Origin: Rhopalosiphum padi
Lineage: Eukaryota > Arthropoda > Insecta > Hemiptera > Aphididae
Length of the DNA stretch: 64,000 nt
Direction of reading: 5' to 3'
Assembly (NCBI RefSeq): GCF_020882245.1
Contig: NC_083599.1
Coordinates: 43,426,748 to 43,490,747 of the forward strand
In this document: one piece after another, positions 32,305 to 42,931 of the stretch
Numbering within the stretch: position 1 is the stretch's first letter
How the letters are laid out: every line of letters starts with the position of its first letter
Position numbers and translations under genes: made by a program
Notes under the pieces: model-generated
Told to the model about the DNA's origin: nothing
Seen by the model: the letters and a program-made list of their open reading frames with translations, nothing else
The model's database searches: none

Positions 32305-35063
32305 ATGAACGAACAAAAAATTAATTTAAAGTTGTTGGAAGAAGTAGAAAAATATCCCGTTCTATATAACTTCACGCTTTCGGGATATTCCAGAAAGGAT
32401 GAAACAGAAAAAGCTTGGAATGAAGTAGGAAGATTAGTAAACATGTCAGGTAAATAATAATATGTAGTAATATAATTATAAATTTAATAAATACATTTAA
32501 TTAAAAATAAATATACGTGGATTTTTAAACTATATATTATATTATTAGTTATTCCCGAAATTTTGTTAATATAATACTATAATAATATTATACTCGTAAT
32601 CGGTGCACACCGGGCGATCTGCGACCGTCGCGACGGATTGTTATCGCATTATCGCAATGACAAAAATAGAAATTTCTGATGATCAGACTGATAAACATTA
32701 TTAATGTGCCGACTGCATAGTGTCGATTTCCGTTTCGTCTTTCGTGTTGTATTGTTCACTGTTGTAATTATTATTTTGGCTTATTTTGCAAAAAAAGATT
32801 TAAGCCTCCAAATTAAATTTAAGTTTAAATTTAAATTTAATCAAATCACCACCTATGCATTTTAATTATAAATTATTTCAAAAAAAATAAGCATATTTTA
32901 CGATTGAAACTTATTTTTTATTATGATTTTACAGTTTTTAATTATTTAAATATAGACATACTATTGATCACAAATAGCTACATTACAGTTAAAATCTTAA
33001 AAAAATTTATTTTTAACTTCAAACTAGAAAATAATGATCAACATGATTAAATAGGTATAATAATAAGTGTTAGATAATTTGTAGATGATAAATGATTAAA
33101 TAGTTAAACAATATTAGACAATAAAATAATTATTTTCAAAAACTAGTTAATAGCATATTTCCATTACCAAGGCAAAGATGCTTGAGGTGTAAGAAAATAG
33201 TTTGCTATATAATTTCTAAGAGCAGCTGCAGAAGAGGTTATATTTATAGTCAAATTTTGTGGTAAAGGTATTATGTCAATGTGGTTATTTGCTTCACAAC
33301 TTGTGGAATAAGTAGGTGTATACTGAAGTCCTTCTTTTTTTCGTACGTAGTTGTGAAGTATACAAGCTGCTTTTATGACCAAATTCACATTTTCTGGATC
33401 TCTGATACGAATAGGACCATTCAAAACAGCAAATTTTTCACAAGCCATCCCAAACGTACACTCAATGGTTTTTCTCCCTCTGCTAAATCTATAGTTGCAT
33501 ATTCTTTTCACATTATCTAAAATTCTTTTTGGGTATGGTCTCATCACATATTTCAACAACGGAAATGCCTCATCGGCCACAAAGTAATAAGGAAACGGAC
33601 TATAATTTTCATCGTATGTTAATGGTGTGGGAGGAGGGATATTAAGTCCTGCATTTTGGATCCAATATTTCATTGCTGAGGCACTGAATATACCCCCATC
33701 GTTGTTTCTTCCGGGAAAACCCGTTTCGATAATAGTGAATAACCCGTCAGTGTCACAACAAGCCATTAACACCATAGAATGATACGACTTGTAATTGAAA
33801 TTAGAAGAACCACTATTTGGAAATTTTTCAATTCTTACATGTTTGCCATCGATGGCCCCTATACAGTTTGGAAGATTCCAGAGTGTTTCCAAACGTTTTG
33901 CTATTCCTTTCCACTGCTCTGTACTTGGTATTGGCATGAATGTTTTTTCCAACACTTCCCAAATCACTTTTACTGTTTCCATCACAATTCCACCAACTGT
34001 AGATTCTCCTCTACCAAAATAAACAGCAATTGACGCAAATGTCCCACCTGTACCCAAGTATCTGCAAAATGAAATAAACAATCATAAAAAGGTAGTCAAG
34101 TGTGTGTCACTCTGCTGTACAGTAGATTACAAGGAGGGGTTGTAGTTAATCGGGTTTGCGTAAAAATAGCGGTATAACACTAGATTGTTATTACAAATTA
34201 TGTATACTCTGAATGTTATCTTTTTTTTAGTATCTGAATGCAAAGATAAGTGGAAGAACCTTCGTGCTGTTTTTGTGCGTAACATGAAACCAGCACCAAG
34301 TGGTTCTAGAGCAAAACCAAAGAAAGCATATTATTTATTAGAAGCTATGCAGTTTACAGTTCCATATATTAAGGCGTTAGGTGTGCCTTCGGGAAATCTT
34401 CCTAATCCCCCAGAACAGAAGGAAAGTTTTGAACAATCTGAAGAAATTGACTTTAACAACTCCGAACTTGACCCACAGCAATCTTCGACATTTCAACCAC
34501 ATCTTACGCCAACTTCGCCATCGCCTTCTACATCATTATACACACCTTCAGCTACTGACATGCCCCAAAAGAAGAATAACATTACTCTGAGTCAATCCGA
34601 GTCTTCGCCATCATACGTGTCAAACAAAAAACGCGGATTAAAAAACGAAGCAGTGGACAAAGCATTTCTAGAATATTTCCAGGCAAAAAAAAAAGCCAGA
34701 ACAGAGAACTCTTCAGTCAATGCTAATCAGGATCCAAAAGCAGAATCTTTAAAAATGTTTCTTCTTAGTATGCTACCTGATGTTTTGAAAATGTCTGATG
34801 AAGAAGTACGGCAGTTCAAGCGCAAATCACTTCAGATAGTTGATGACATTTTGTCAAACAATTCGGCATTCACACCTATTCATTCATTCTCGTCTTCATC
34901 TACAACGCCGCCAATAGATCAACAAATTCTACTGATATCTCAGAATGATAATGCTCATAAAACCTCTCAACCTAACACATTACAAACTATAAACCAAAAT
35001 AGTTCTGAAAAGTACTATGAAGCAGTTAATGAAGCCTTGTACGAATTAAACCAACAGGAATAA
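32305..35063 (+). CDS. MADF-BESS DNA-binding protein of Harbinger 2
   Basis: Exon 1 (32305-32449) starts MNEQKINLKLLEEVEKYPVL and holds the first half of a MADF domain. A 1.8-kb intron (GTAAAT ... TTTTTTTTAG) leads to exon 2 at 34231, joined in phase 1 so that the domain continues VSECKDKWKNLRAVFVRNMK. A Pro/Ser-rich linker and a KKRGLKN basic patch follow. A BESS-like motif, SLKMFLLSMLPDVLKMSDEEVRQFKRK, lies near 34745-34830. The stop is TAA 35061. About 325 residues, no lesions. MADF domains bind DNA and BESS motifs mediate protein contacts, so this is the likely partner that helps the transposase recognise the TIRs. Transposase exon 2 lies antisense in its intron. Confidence 0.8.
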
Positions 35064-35547
35064 ATAAGTATAATATTTTGTTTTAGGTTCTTTTTAAAAT
35101 TATTAAAATGTTTTCATATATTAGATAAAAAAATGATATGTTTATTGTTATAAAAATATTACTAATATGCTAATTATATAGGTAAATGTTACTAATTTCA
35201 ATAGAGTGTTTAAATTTGCATTAAGTAGATAAAAAGTAAGTTACTTACCTGAGTGTAATTAATATCCGTTTCTCGGCATTCACACACTCTCTCATGTTTG
35301 TATCTCGCTTGTTTATGGCAGGGTAAATCAGGTTCACCAAATATAAGTAACTTTCTTTTGACATCCGATAAAAACATAAAAATTTAGTATCGGAAAGGTT
35401 CAATTCTCTTGCAGCAATGAATAATCGGTGATGAAAATTTTTTTCGATGTATGGATGAACCCAAAACCTTCTATTTTTTTTATTTCTCCTGTAATAGTAG
35501 TATGCTGTTATTACTTCTTCATCACTAGAATCACTGTCAACATCCAT
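33164..35547 (-). CDS. Harbinger (PIF) transposase of Harbinger 2
   Basis: Exon 1 ends at 35249 (donor GTAAGT) and carries an acidic start, MDVDSDSSDEE, and FWVHPYIEKN. Upstream in-frame ATGs at 35586 and 35619 are possible; I chose 35547 because the acidic start fits the family. Exon 2 begins at 34061 after TTTTGCAG and contains YLGTGGTFASIAVYFGRGESTVG (helix-turn-helix-like) and the nuclease. The catalytic residues sit in CIGAIDGKHVRI, in GRNNDGGIFSAS or FVADEAFPL, and in GRKTIECTFGM. It ends YFLTPQASLPW at 33164. About 427 residues, open throughout. Exon 1 lies downstream of the MADF gene and exon 2 inside the MADF intron. Confidence 0.85.
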
Positions 35548-35752
35548 GGTGTAGCAAAAAGATAACGAAAAACGTCCTTCATCCATAGTCACCCAGAACA
35601 AACTACAGGTTTCGATCACGAGTAGGTATGTTATGAGTAGCCTCGTGTATGGATCTGAGTCACCAATACGTTAGTAACCACTAACCGATTAGTAATTTCA
35701 ATCACAAAACAGTTTAGTTTTTTTTTAATAGCTCCGTGTGTAGAAGGCCTTA

Positions 35753-36282
35753 GACTTTGGAGTTTTGTACCATTAAAATTAGATTTACAAATTGGTTAGT
35801 TTTATTTTTCCAAAAACTATATTATGCTACAGTATATTAAAAGGTTGTAATTGTATTTGAGTAAATTTGTATTTTTAACATTTGGTAATTTAAGTCCTTG
35901 TCATACCAAGGATGGTACAAACCTGACATATCCATCTCAGATCTTATTAAATATTTTATGTATATAAGTACATAAAATATTATGCTTATTTAAAGTATAT
36001 ATATATATTATATTATATTATATTATTTATAATAATCATATTTTATGTACTTATATACTTATATTATATATTATAATATATTCAATATATTAAAGCAATA
36101 ATAATATTCACTGGATATTTTTAAAATATCTAAATAAATTTATTTTCTGAAATAAAAAATCACATGGACAATGAAAGATATTTATAGGAAATTATAGAAC
36201 ATGTATGCACTGGATATTACAATTTGTATATCTATTTGAAATCTAAATCATATTTCTGAGATAATTTCGTAAATATCTATTG
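35753..36282. other. AT-rich spacer with a long palindrome
   Basis: ATATTTTATGTA/TACATAAAATAT at 35951-35980 is a perfect 12-bp-arm palindrome. Part of it recurs at about 36045-36066. No gene. Confidence 0.5.
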
Positions 36283-36284
36283 TA

Positions 36285-37630
36285 CGAGGCTTGTCCCAAA
36301 AGTAAGGTCTCCAATTTTCTAGCGGCCAAGGAAAATTTTATTTTTATAAGTTAGTACCACTGATATAACCATTAACTTCTTATCTGTCTATGAAATTTTG
36401 AACTAGATGAATCGGACGTTTAGTACCTTCGTAACACGTGAACGAGAAGAGCGCGTCAACCTCGTCAGCGTCCGCCTCCTTATCTGTCCATGCTCAGTGT
36501 GAGCTTCGCGCGGTAATCCGTTTTCTTCACTCGCGTGGCGAGACGCCGGCGGCCATCCATTGACAACTTTGTACCTCTTATGGATCGACGTCTATGTCAA
36601 TTAAAAATGTGAGGAAGTGGTGCAGAGAATTTTCAAATGGGAGGACGAATATCCATGATGAAACCAGAAGTGGAAGGCCATCTGTTTCAGACAATCTCCA
36701 AGAACAAGTTGAGTCTGAACTTCGTGAAGATCGACGAGTGACTGTTCGAGAACTTGAAGAAAAGTTGCAGATACCCAAGTCCTCGATTCACAGAATCATA
36801 AGTGATTTGGGATACCGAAAGTGTAGTGCAAGATGGGTGCCAAAGATGCTTACAGAGGATCACAAACGCCAACGCATCGAAAGTTCCCGCGAGGTTTTGG
36901 AGCTGTACGCTGAAGAAGGAGCTGTATTTTTGGACTCAATAGTGACAGGAGATGAAACGTGGGTCTACCACTTCACGCCAGAGTCAAAACAACAGTCAAT
37001 GGAGTGGAGGCATTCATTTTCCCCCCAAAAAAGGAAATTTAAAGTGACGCAATCTGCCAGAAAAATTATGGTAACTGTCTTCTGGGACAGGAAAGGCGTC
37101 CTTCTCATCGAATTTATGCCAACAGGGACCACCATTAATTCGGCATCGTATTGTGAAACGCTTGAAAAATTGCGTAAAGCCATAAAAACCGACGACCTGG
37201 AATGCTAACGAAGGGAGTGCGTCTTTTGCACGATAACGCTCGACCTCACGTGGCACGCAACACAAAAGCGCTCTTGGGTAAGTATGGTTGGGACATTCTC
37301 CCGCACCCCCCCTACAGCCCAGACCTTGCCCCATCAGACTATCACTTGTTCACTAACCTAAAGAAGCATTTGGGAAGGAAAAGGCTGAATTTAGACGAAG
37401 AAGTGAAGACTGTAGTGATGGGGTACTTGGAAAAAGAGGTGGACGGAGAGTTCTATGACGCTGGCATACAAAACCTTCCAGATCGACTACAAAAATGTCT
37501 CGATATGAACGGTGATTATGTCGAAAAATAGTGTATGAGTAGTATAATATGACCATGTAAACATTTTTTTAATAAAGTACTTTTTCGATTTTTTATATTA
37601 ATGGAGACCTTACTTTTGGGACAAGCCTCG
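36285..37630 (+). mobile_element. mariner element with perfect terminal repeats
   Basis: CGAGGCTTGTCCCAAAAGTA starts a 29-bp repeat at 36285-36313, perfectly inverted at 37602-37630. TA dinucleotides flank both ends, the expected target duplication. At 1346 bp it has full mariner length. The transposase has two lesions. Confidence 0.95.
36435..37531 (+). pseudogene. mariner transposase (DD34D), one stop and one frameshift
   Basis: Coding homology begins around 36435-36500 with a helix-turn-helix region (CELRAVIRFLHSRGETPAAIH), interrupted by TGA 36560. The second helix-turn-helix and linker (VRKWCREFSNGRTNIHDETRSGRPS) follow. The catalytic aspartates are in VTGDETWVYHF, LLHDNARPH and PDLAPSDYHLF, with 34 residues between the last two, hence DD34D. 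A one-base loss in an A-run near 37188 shifts the frame between the first and second Asp. The stop is at 37529. No ATG in frame was found at the expected N-terminus. Only these lesions separate the copy from an open gene. Confidence 0.9.
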
Positions 37631-37632
37631 TA

Positions 37633-38016
37633 TATTGAGAATCATAAATTTGACAAATATTTTATTAAATATATTCAAGAGATATAACTTTTTGGTTTAT
37701 AAGACATCTATCACATATCATTAAGATATTAAACAATTTTGTATAATGAAGCCTCCAACATACAATATAGTTAAAGATATCTAAAAACAAATATGTGATA
37801 AATATATAAAGGATATATCTTTGCTATATGGGATTAGGTTAACATCCCCTAACTATAAATGATGACCTTGAAAACATCATCTAAAAACATCTAAACAATC
37901 CCCAAAACATACCAAAAAAATTTTAAAAACATGCTACAAATAAATTTGCTTAACCTAACTATGGTGATGTGGAATCCGGTAATAGACAAAACAATTTATT
38001 TCAAAATGCCACTTAC
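37633..38016. other. AT-rich spacer
   Basis: Degenerate words such as GATATCT, ATATATCTTT and AAACATCTAAA recur here and on the other side of the mariner (36110-36260), suggesting that the mariner landed in an older repeat. Confidence 0.4.
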
Positions 38017-38533
38017 TTCAGGTTGCGGGTCGGCTGCGGCAGTGGAAGTACTGGTACCAGCACCACCGCTTGTACTCGGTATACACTGATATAAGAATTA
38101 TAAAACAGATTTTTAACAAAAATAAAATATGTATATATATTAGATATGTACGATAGACTTACATCGGCAACCACGGTATTCACATCCATATATTGGTCAA
38201 CGTCAACCGCATTGCTGCAAGTTCCAATAGACTGGAGAAATAAAATAAAACAAAATAAAATTTATTCAACAATTAAACATTACATTAGATTTAAAAAAAC
38301 CGAAAAATAAATTAACTTACAACGTTTGGGGTTGCCATGTCATCGTCAGACACGGACAGTTCATAGAGTGGAACAGACGACGTGCTGGGTTGGTTGATCT
38401 AAATAAAAATTTTAAAAGTAAATTTAATTAGTAAACACCAACAACATCTGAGGTTAAAAGTAAAAAAAAATTTAATTACTCACATAACGTTTTGAATCTA
38501 TTTCGTAAAAATTATATAAAACAACACAGATTT
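38017..38533 (-). CDS. Run of four small phase-0 exons of an unknown gene
   Basis: Read leftward, the exons are 38533-38484 (50 nt), 38398-38321 (78 nt), 38231-38163 (69 nt) and 38085-38017 (69 nt). They are joined by introns of 85, 89 and 77 nt with AG acceptors and GTRAGT donors. The last three exons are whole numbers of codons and the first ends on a codon boundary, so all junctions are phase 0 and no stop occurs. The products read ICVVLYNFYEIDSKRY, then a Ser-rich acidic stretch (SVSDDDMATPN), then CSNAVDVDQYMDVNTVVAD, then a Gly/Ser/Thr-rich stretch. I recognise no family. Start, end and further exons are not found. The Harbinger 3 terminus lies 90 bp upstream, so the gene may be cut. 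Confidence 0.55.
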
Positions 38534-39000
38534 CTATAATTAAAATTAAAATTAAATTAAATATGTATACATGAAAAACGACCACCCCCCGAAAACTCAA
38601 AAAATACCAGTCATACAGTCTTAGGCCGGTGACACACATGAGAAATTTGTTTCGTGAAACAAGAAATTTATTTCGTTACTTGAAAACGCGTGTATTTAAA
38701 TGGAGCAACACACACTGTTGTTTCCGAAACGTTATCGCAAAAATATTTTGTAAACAAGTTTTATGAAACCAAACGTGTTTGGTTTCATGTGTAATTGTTT
38801 CGTCATTTCACTATCAACTCCCGCGCAGTTACGACATAAATAGGTATGTACATTGTACAAATATGATAATTTTTAATAATTTATATTGTTATTGATTGTG
38901 ATAGTATTAACTACCTTTTTAAACTATCTTCTATATTATATAGGATCAGAAAAAGTACAAATATCAATAGGTAATAATAAAAATGTAAAAAAAATAATGC

Positions 39001-39780
39001 AAAAGTTTAATACCTATTGGTTTTGGTCAAATATTCATAGCTCAAAAATTAAATAATTTAGGATTTAAATTTAGATACAATCATTATTATATTATTATAA
39101 TACTAAAAAAAAACCTTGTCATAAATTATTTAATATTCAATACTGCGAAATGGTAATGATTCTGATTGTTCAGAACTTGACATCGTGGGGTAACTGATAA
39201 TATTATATTGTCTTTATCGTGTGTTTTAAATTTAACTATAGTTGAATCTATTTTTAAACTCCGATACGGCGGAAAGCGAAAATTAAAATCTGTAAATAAT
39301 ATTAAAGGCAGTAAAATGCATTATGTATGTGTGTTATTGCCTATTTATATTGTAATATTATTTTTATTATTATATTTATTTTTTATTATTATTATTTAAA
39401 TTATTTGTCATCGTCCATCCACATGTGTTTTCTCCGTCTCACTAATGTACAACACAGAACAGAACGGTTTTGCGCAAAACAATCGTACTTTCTCTGTATT
39501 TTTATTAGAATTACCAAAATTCTACAACATATAGAAAAGAATATTTTCTGTGTCGTCCGGTTTTAAATTTTTTGATAGTACTCACCAATCATTTTAAATA
39601 ATTTAATAAATAAAAAAAAAAACGAACGAAATCCTAAAATGCTCTCCGACTATAAACTATACAATATACTTAAATTCTATTGACTGATATTATTAATTGT
39701 ATTTAATTTATCAAAAAAATTAAAACACTATTTTGGTATATAGAATATTCAATGTAATTTTATTAGCAAAATACATTTGC
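39001..39780. other. AT-rich Harbinger 3 leader region
   Basis: Between the subterminal palindromes and MADF exon 1 I see only low-complexity sequence and short shadow frames. Confidence 0.4.
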
Positions 39781-40029
39781 TAATATAGTTCCTTAAATTT
39801 TAAACAGATATCCTTCAAAATGTCAAAGGCAACCTATAATTTTAATATGAAACTTTCTAAAGTTGTTGAACAGTATCCAATGCTGTGTAATTTTAATTTA
39901 CCAGCATACAGTAAGCGAGATGCTTTAAGTAAAGCATGGGAAAATGTTGGAAAGGAAATGAATACAACTGGTTAGTATTTATTAGTTATTATTTTAATTC
40001 TAACAAAATTGTATTGCACTTTTTTTATA

Positions 40030-40939
40030 TTAAGTAACTGTGTAATTATTTTGCCAAGGTAATGAGGCATTTGGTTTAACAAAGTAATCTGAAAGATAGT
40101 CCCTTAATCCTGTAGCAGTATTGAGATTTCTTGGTATATCTTCATTATCTGTCAGATTCAGCTCAGTAGTAATTACTTCACTAGTTTCTAGAAAGGCCAT
40201 TGGCTCAGAATGTTGGCCCTCGGTTTTTCTAATAAAGTTATGAAGTACACAAGCACATTTTATAATTGATATGGCTGTTTTTTCTGAGCATACCATTGGG
40301 CCTTGAAATAATTTAAACTTTGACACCAACATACCAAATGCGCATTCTACCGATTTTCGAGCTCTACTTAATCTATAATTAAATATACGTCTTTTGTTCG
40401 TTAAATTTCTCTGTGGAAAAGGTCTCATTAGATATAATTTTAATGGGAATGCTTCATCTCCGCAAAAAAATATATGGTATTTTTACTTCATCATCATCAA
40501 ACGGAAGAGATTCTGACTCTGGCAAACCTAATTCTCCTCTTTGTAACCAACTACCTAGACTTGATGATCGAAAAACTCCGACATCACTATTTCGACCTAA
40601 ATCTCCAACATCTATGGTGGTAAAACAGCCATCAGCATCTGCGCAAGCTAGCAGTTGGACAGAAAAAAACCTTTATAGTTTATATTTCTTGAACCTGTAT
40701 TAGCAAACTTCTGGACTAGAAAATGTTTGCCATCTATAGATCCAACGCAATGTGGAAAATTCCACAGTGAGTTATAACGAACAGCTATAGTCCTCCAGGC
40801 GTCTTCTGTAGCCATAAAAATCGGCTGAAGAATTGTCCATATTGCGTTACACGTTTCAAATACTATTAATCCAATAGTTGATGCACCTCTCATAAAATTA
40901 AACGCAAGCTGTTTGAAGTTTATACCGGTAGCTAAAAAT
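40030..40939 (-). pseudogene. Harbinger transposase of Harbinger 3, two frameshifts
   Basis: The exon opens after TGTTTTTCAG at 40939 with FLATGINFKQLAFNFMRGASTIG and HCVGSIDGKHFLVQKF. A one-base gain in a T-run near 40665 and another shift near 40470 break the frame. Between them, TIDVGDLGRNSD can be read. CGDEAFPL, then RARKSVECAFGML with the catalytic Glu present, lie in 40470-40330. The end YFVKPNASLPWQ is at about 40060. Homologous to the other two Harbinger transposases here but clearly a different family. Confidence 0.75.
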
Positions 40940-41231
40940 CTGAAAAACATATATACATTAATCTTGATTGTATACAAGCTGTTTTTTTAATCATGCTCAC
41001 TTAATAGCCAATAGACACCTATTTTAAAATAAAAAAAAATCACTTCACTCGCAAGCAAATCTTCTACTCAGTACGTGTTTGACCTCCGATAGAACAACAC
41101 GTGTATATCTTTCGCGACCGTGCGCTTTTATAGCTTCCGATAGCACTCCGTAGTCCGTTAATTACGTCGTTGTTCAGCGTACAGGTAATATGATTATTAT
41201 TTTAATTATCTAACGTGAAACATACGACACA

Positions 41232-42852
41232 ATGGGCGACAGATATAAAATAGGCAAACCGCCTATCAAAAACAACACTAACACCTCACCAAAGACACTT
41301 TTAGTAAAAAACATACCCACAAACAACACCAAACAAATTCCTATTTACACCAAATCAATCAACCCAAACACAAGTCCAGGCTCAAATAAGTCGAACTCAT
41401 ATACCACTACAGATAAGAATGTTTCACAGCCGAGTCCCCCAACACTTCCACCTCCGCCACCTCCAATGCTCTCCAGATTACCACCGCAGCTAATCACCGC
41501 GATAACACCTCCGCCTCTGATAACCCTAACGTAATCGTACCCACCGGCCACAACACCCAATCTCACTCAGTAAGCAGCATAAAACCACCTTCCAGTTTCG
41601 TTACAATTACGGCAAACGAAAAAACTCCGTCTAGGGAGCAATCAATCGTCTTTAACTCTATAGAAGGTGTCCGGCAATTAGAATACATACTAGCCATTGG
41701 AAAACTGATTTCTCCACGAGAAATAATATTCACGTCAAGGATATCAAACAACCGTTTCTGCATATTTCTTTCTAGCAAAGAGGTTCTCGAAACACTTCTA
41801 GAAAAATCTAAAATAATCTCAATAAACGATCATTTAATTCCCATCCGCAGACTGATTAACCCAGCAAAAAAAATCACTATATCAAATGTGTGTCCTTCTA
41901 TACCAAATCATACTATTCTTAATGCACTTAAACATATTAACATAATCCCAGTCTCACATCTAACCCACATAAAAGCTGGTATCAACATCGAGGGATACGA
42001 ACATAAACTTAGCTTTCCCCGTCAAATGTTCATCAATCAAGAAGACATTACAAAACTACCAGGATCGTTAGTTATCAACTTCAATCAAACTCAATTTAGA
42101 ATTTTTTTTACCGATGACAGAATTACTTGTTTCTTATGCAAGGAAGTAGGACACACGTCTGCGTCATGTAAAAAACAAACTATACCTAGCTGCATACCAG
42201 ATACACATATCACCAATAATTCTCAAACTTCACAAAACATAACTAAAACCAACAATGATCACCCAGTAGAACTTCTAAAAGATATCCAGCTCCCCGAACT
42301 CCCCCCAATAGACACAACCCCCCCACAAAACATCATGGACTGGAATGTGGAAATACAAGATGAATCTCTACCTGCACCTCTAACCAGCGCAATCGATATA
42401 ACAACTCAAAAAACAATGGAAACATCAACCACCGCTTACTTCAAAAGACCACTATCTGATACTAACACACCAAAATCTCCCACTTCCCCCGTAGCATCTG
42501 GTAGCCAAATGCCTCTCAATCAACCTGACAAAAAAAAGCCAAAATCCGTTCCAGATCCAACTCATCAACCTCGACTGATGATAACAAATTTGACTCCAGG
42601 CTAAAGCCAGCAGTCGCATTCTTTGCAAGTAGTGACAACCCCTCAGTTACACTTGACCAATTTAAATATTTTTTGGAAAATTTTAGAAACCCTAATATTA
42701 ACATCCACACACTATGTAACGAGATTAGTTCAAACATCTCTGAAATGTTAGATTTAGTTGAAAAAATACGTCCATTATTCACAGATCGTGCAATGAAGTC
42801 CAGACTTACTTCAGCATCTAACCTATTGTTCAAAACACTCCCCCCAATATAA
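41232..42852 (+). pseudogene. I-clade LINE ORF1 (gag-like), frameshifted
   Basis: ATG 41232 opens a Pro/Ser/Thr/Asn-rich N-terminus with a PPPPPP run. A frameshift near 41535 separates it from the central nucleic-acid-binding region (LEYILAIGKLISPREI; PVSHLTHIKAGINIEGYEHKL). A CCHC zinc knuckle, CFLCKEVGHTSASCKK, lies near 42130. Another shift in an A-run near 42530 leads to the C-terminal part, which ends TAA at 42850. ORF1 proteins bind the element RNA. Confidence 0.75.
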
Positions 42853-42931
42853 ACCAAACCAGACCAATAATAACAAATCTTTTTCCCTATACTGCCAAAT
42901 ACATTTCCAAATAATAATCGCTTTAATCAAC

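Larger units (their letters stand above)
32042..35749. mobile_element. Harbinger element 2, apparently intact
   Basis: Perfect 21-bp terminal inverted repeats begin GGCCTTCTACACACGGAGC (32042-32062 and 35729-35749) and are flanked by TTA on both sides (32039-32041, 35750-35752), the three-base target duplication of Harbinger elements. Inside are two open genes on opposite strands with interdigitated exons: MADF-BESS (plus) and DDE transposase (minus). No frameshift or stop is seen in either. At 3.7 kb this is a candidate autonomous copy. Confidence 0.9.

Noticed and set aside
37014..37556. Minus-strand frames in the mariner
   Set aside because: Antisense to the DD34D transposase.
39208..39566. 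Two hydrophobic plus-strand frames
   Set aside because: Low-complexity AT-rich sequence. The runs of Ile, Leu and Phe come from T-rich codons.
40413..40703. Plus-strand Ser/Pro-rich frame of 96 codons
   Set aside because: Antisense to the Harbinger 3 transposase, whose frameshifts free the opposite strand of stops.
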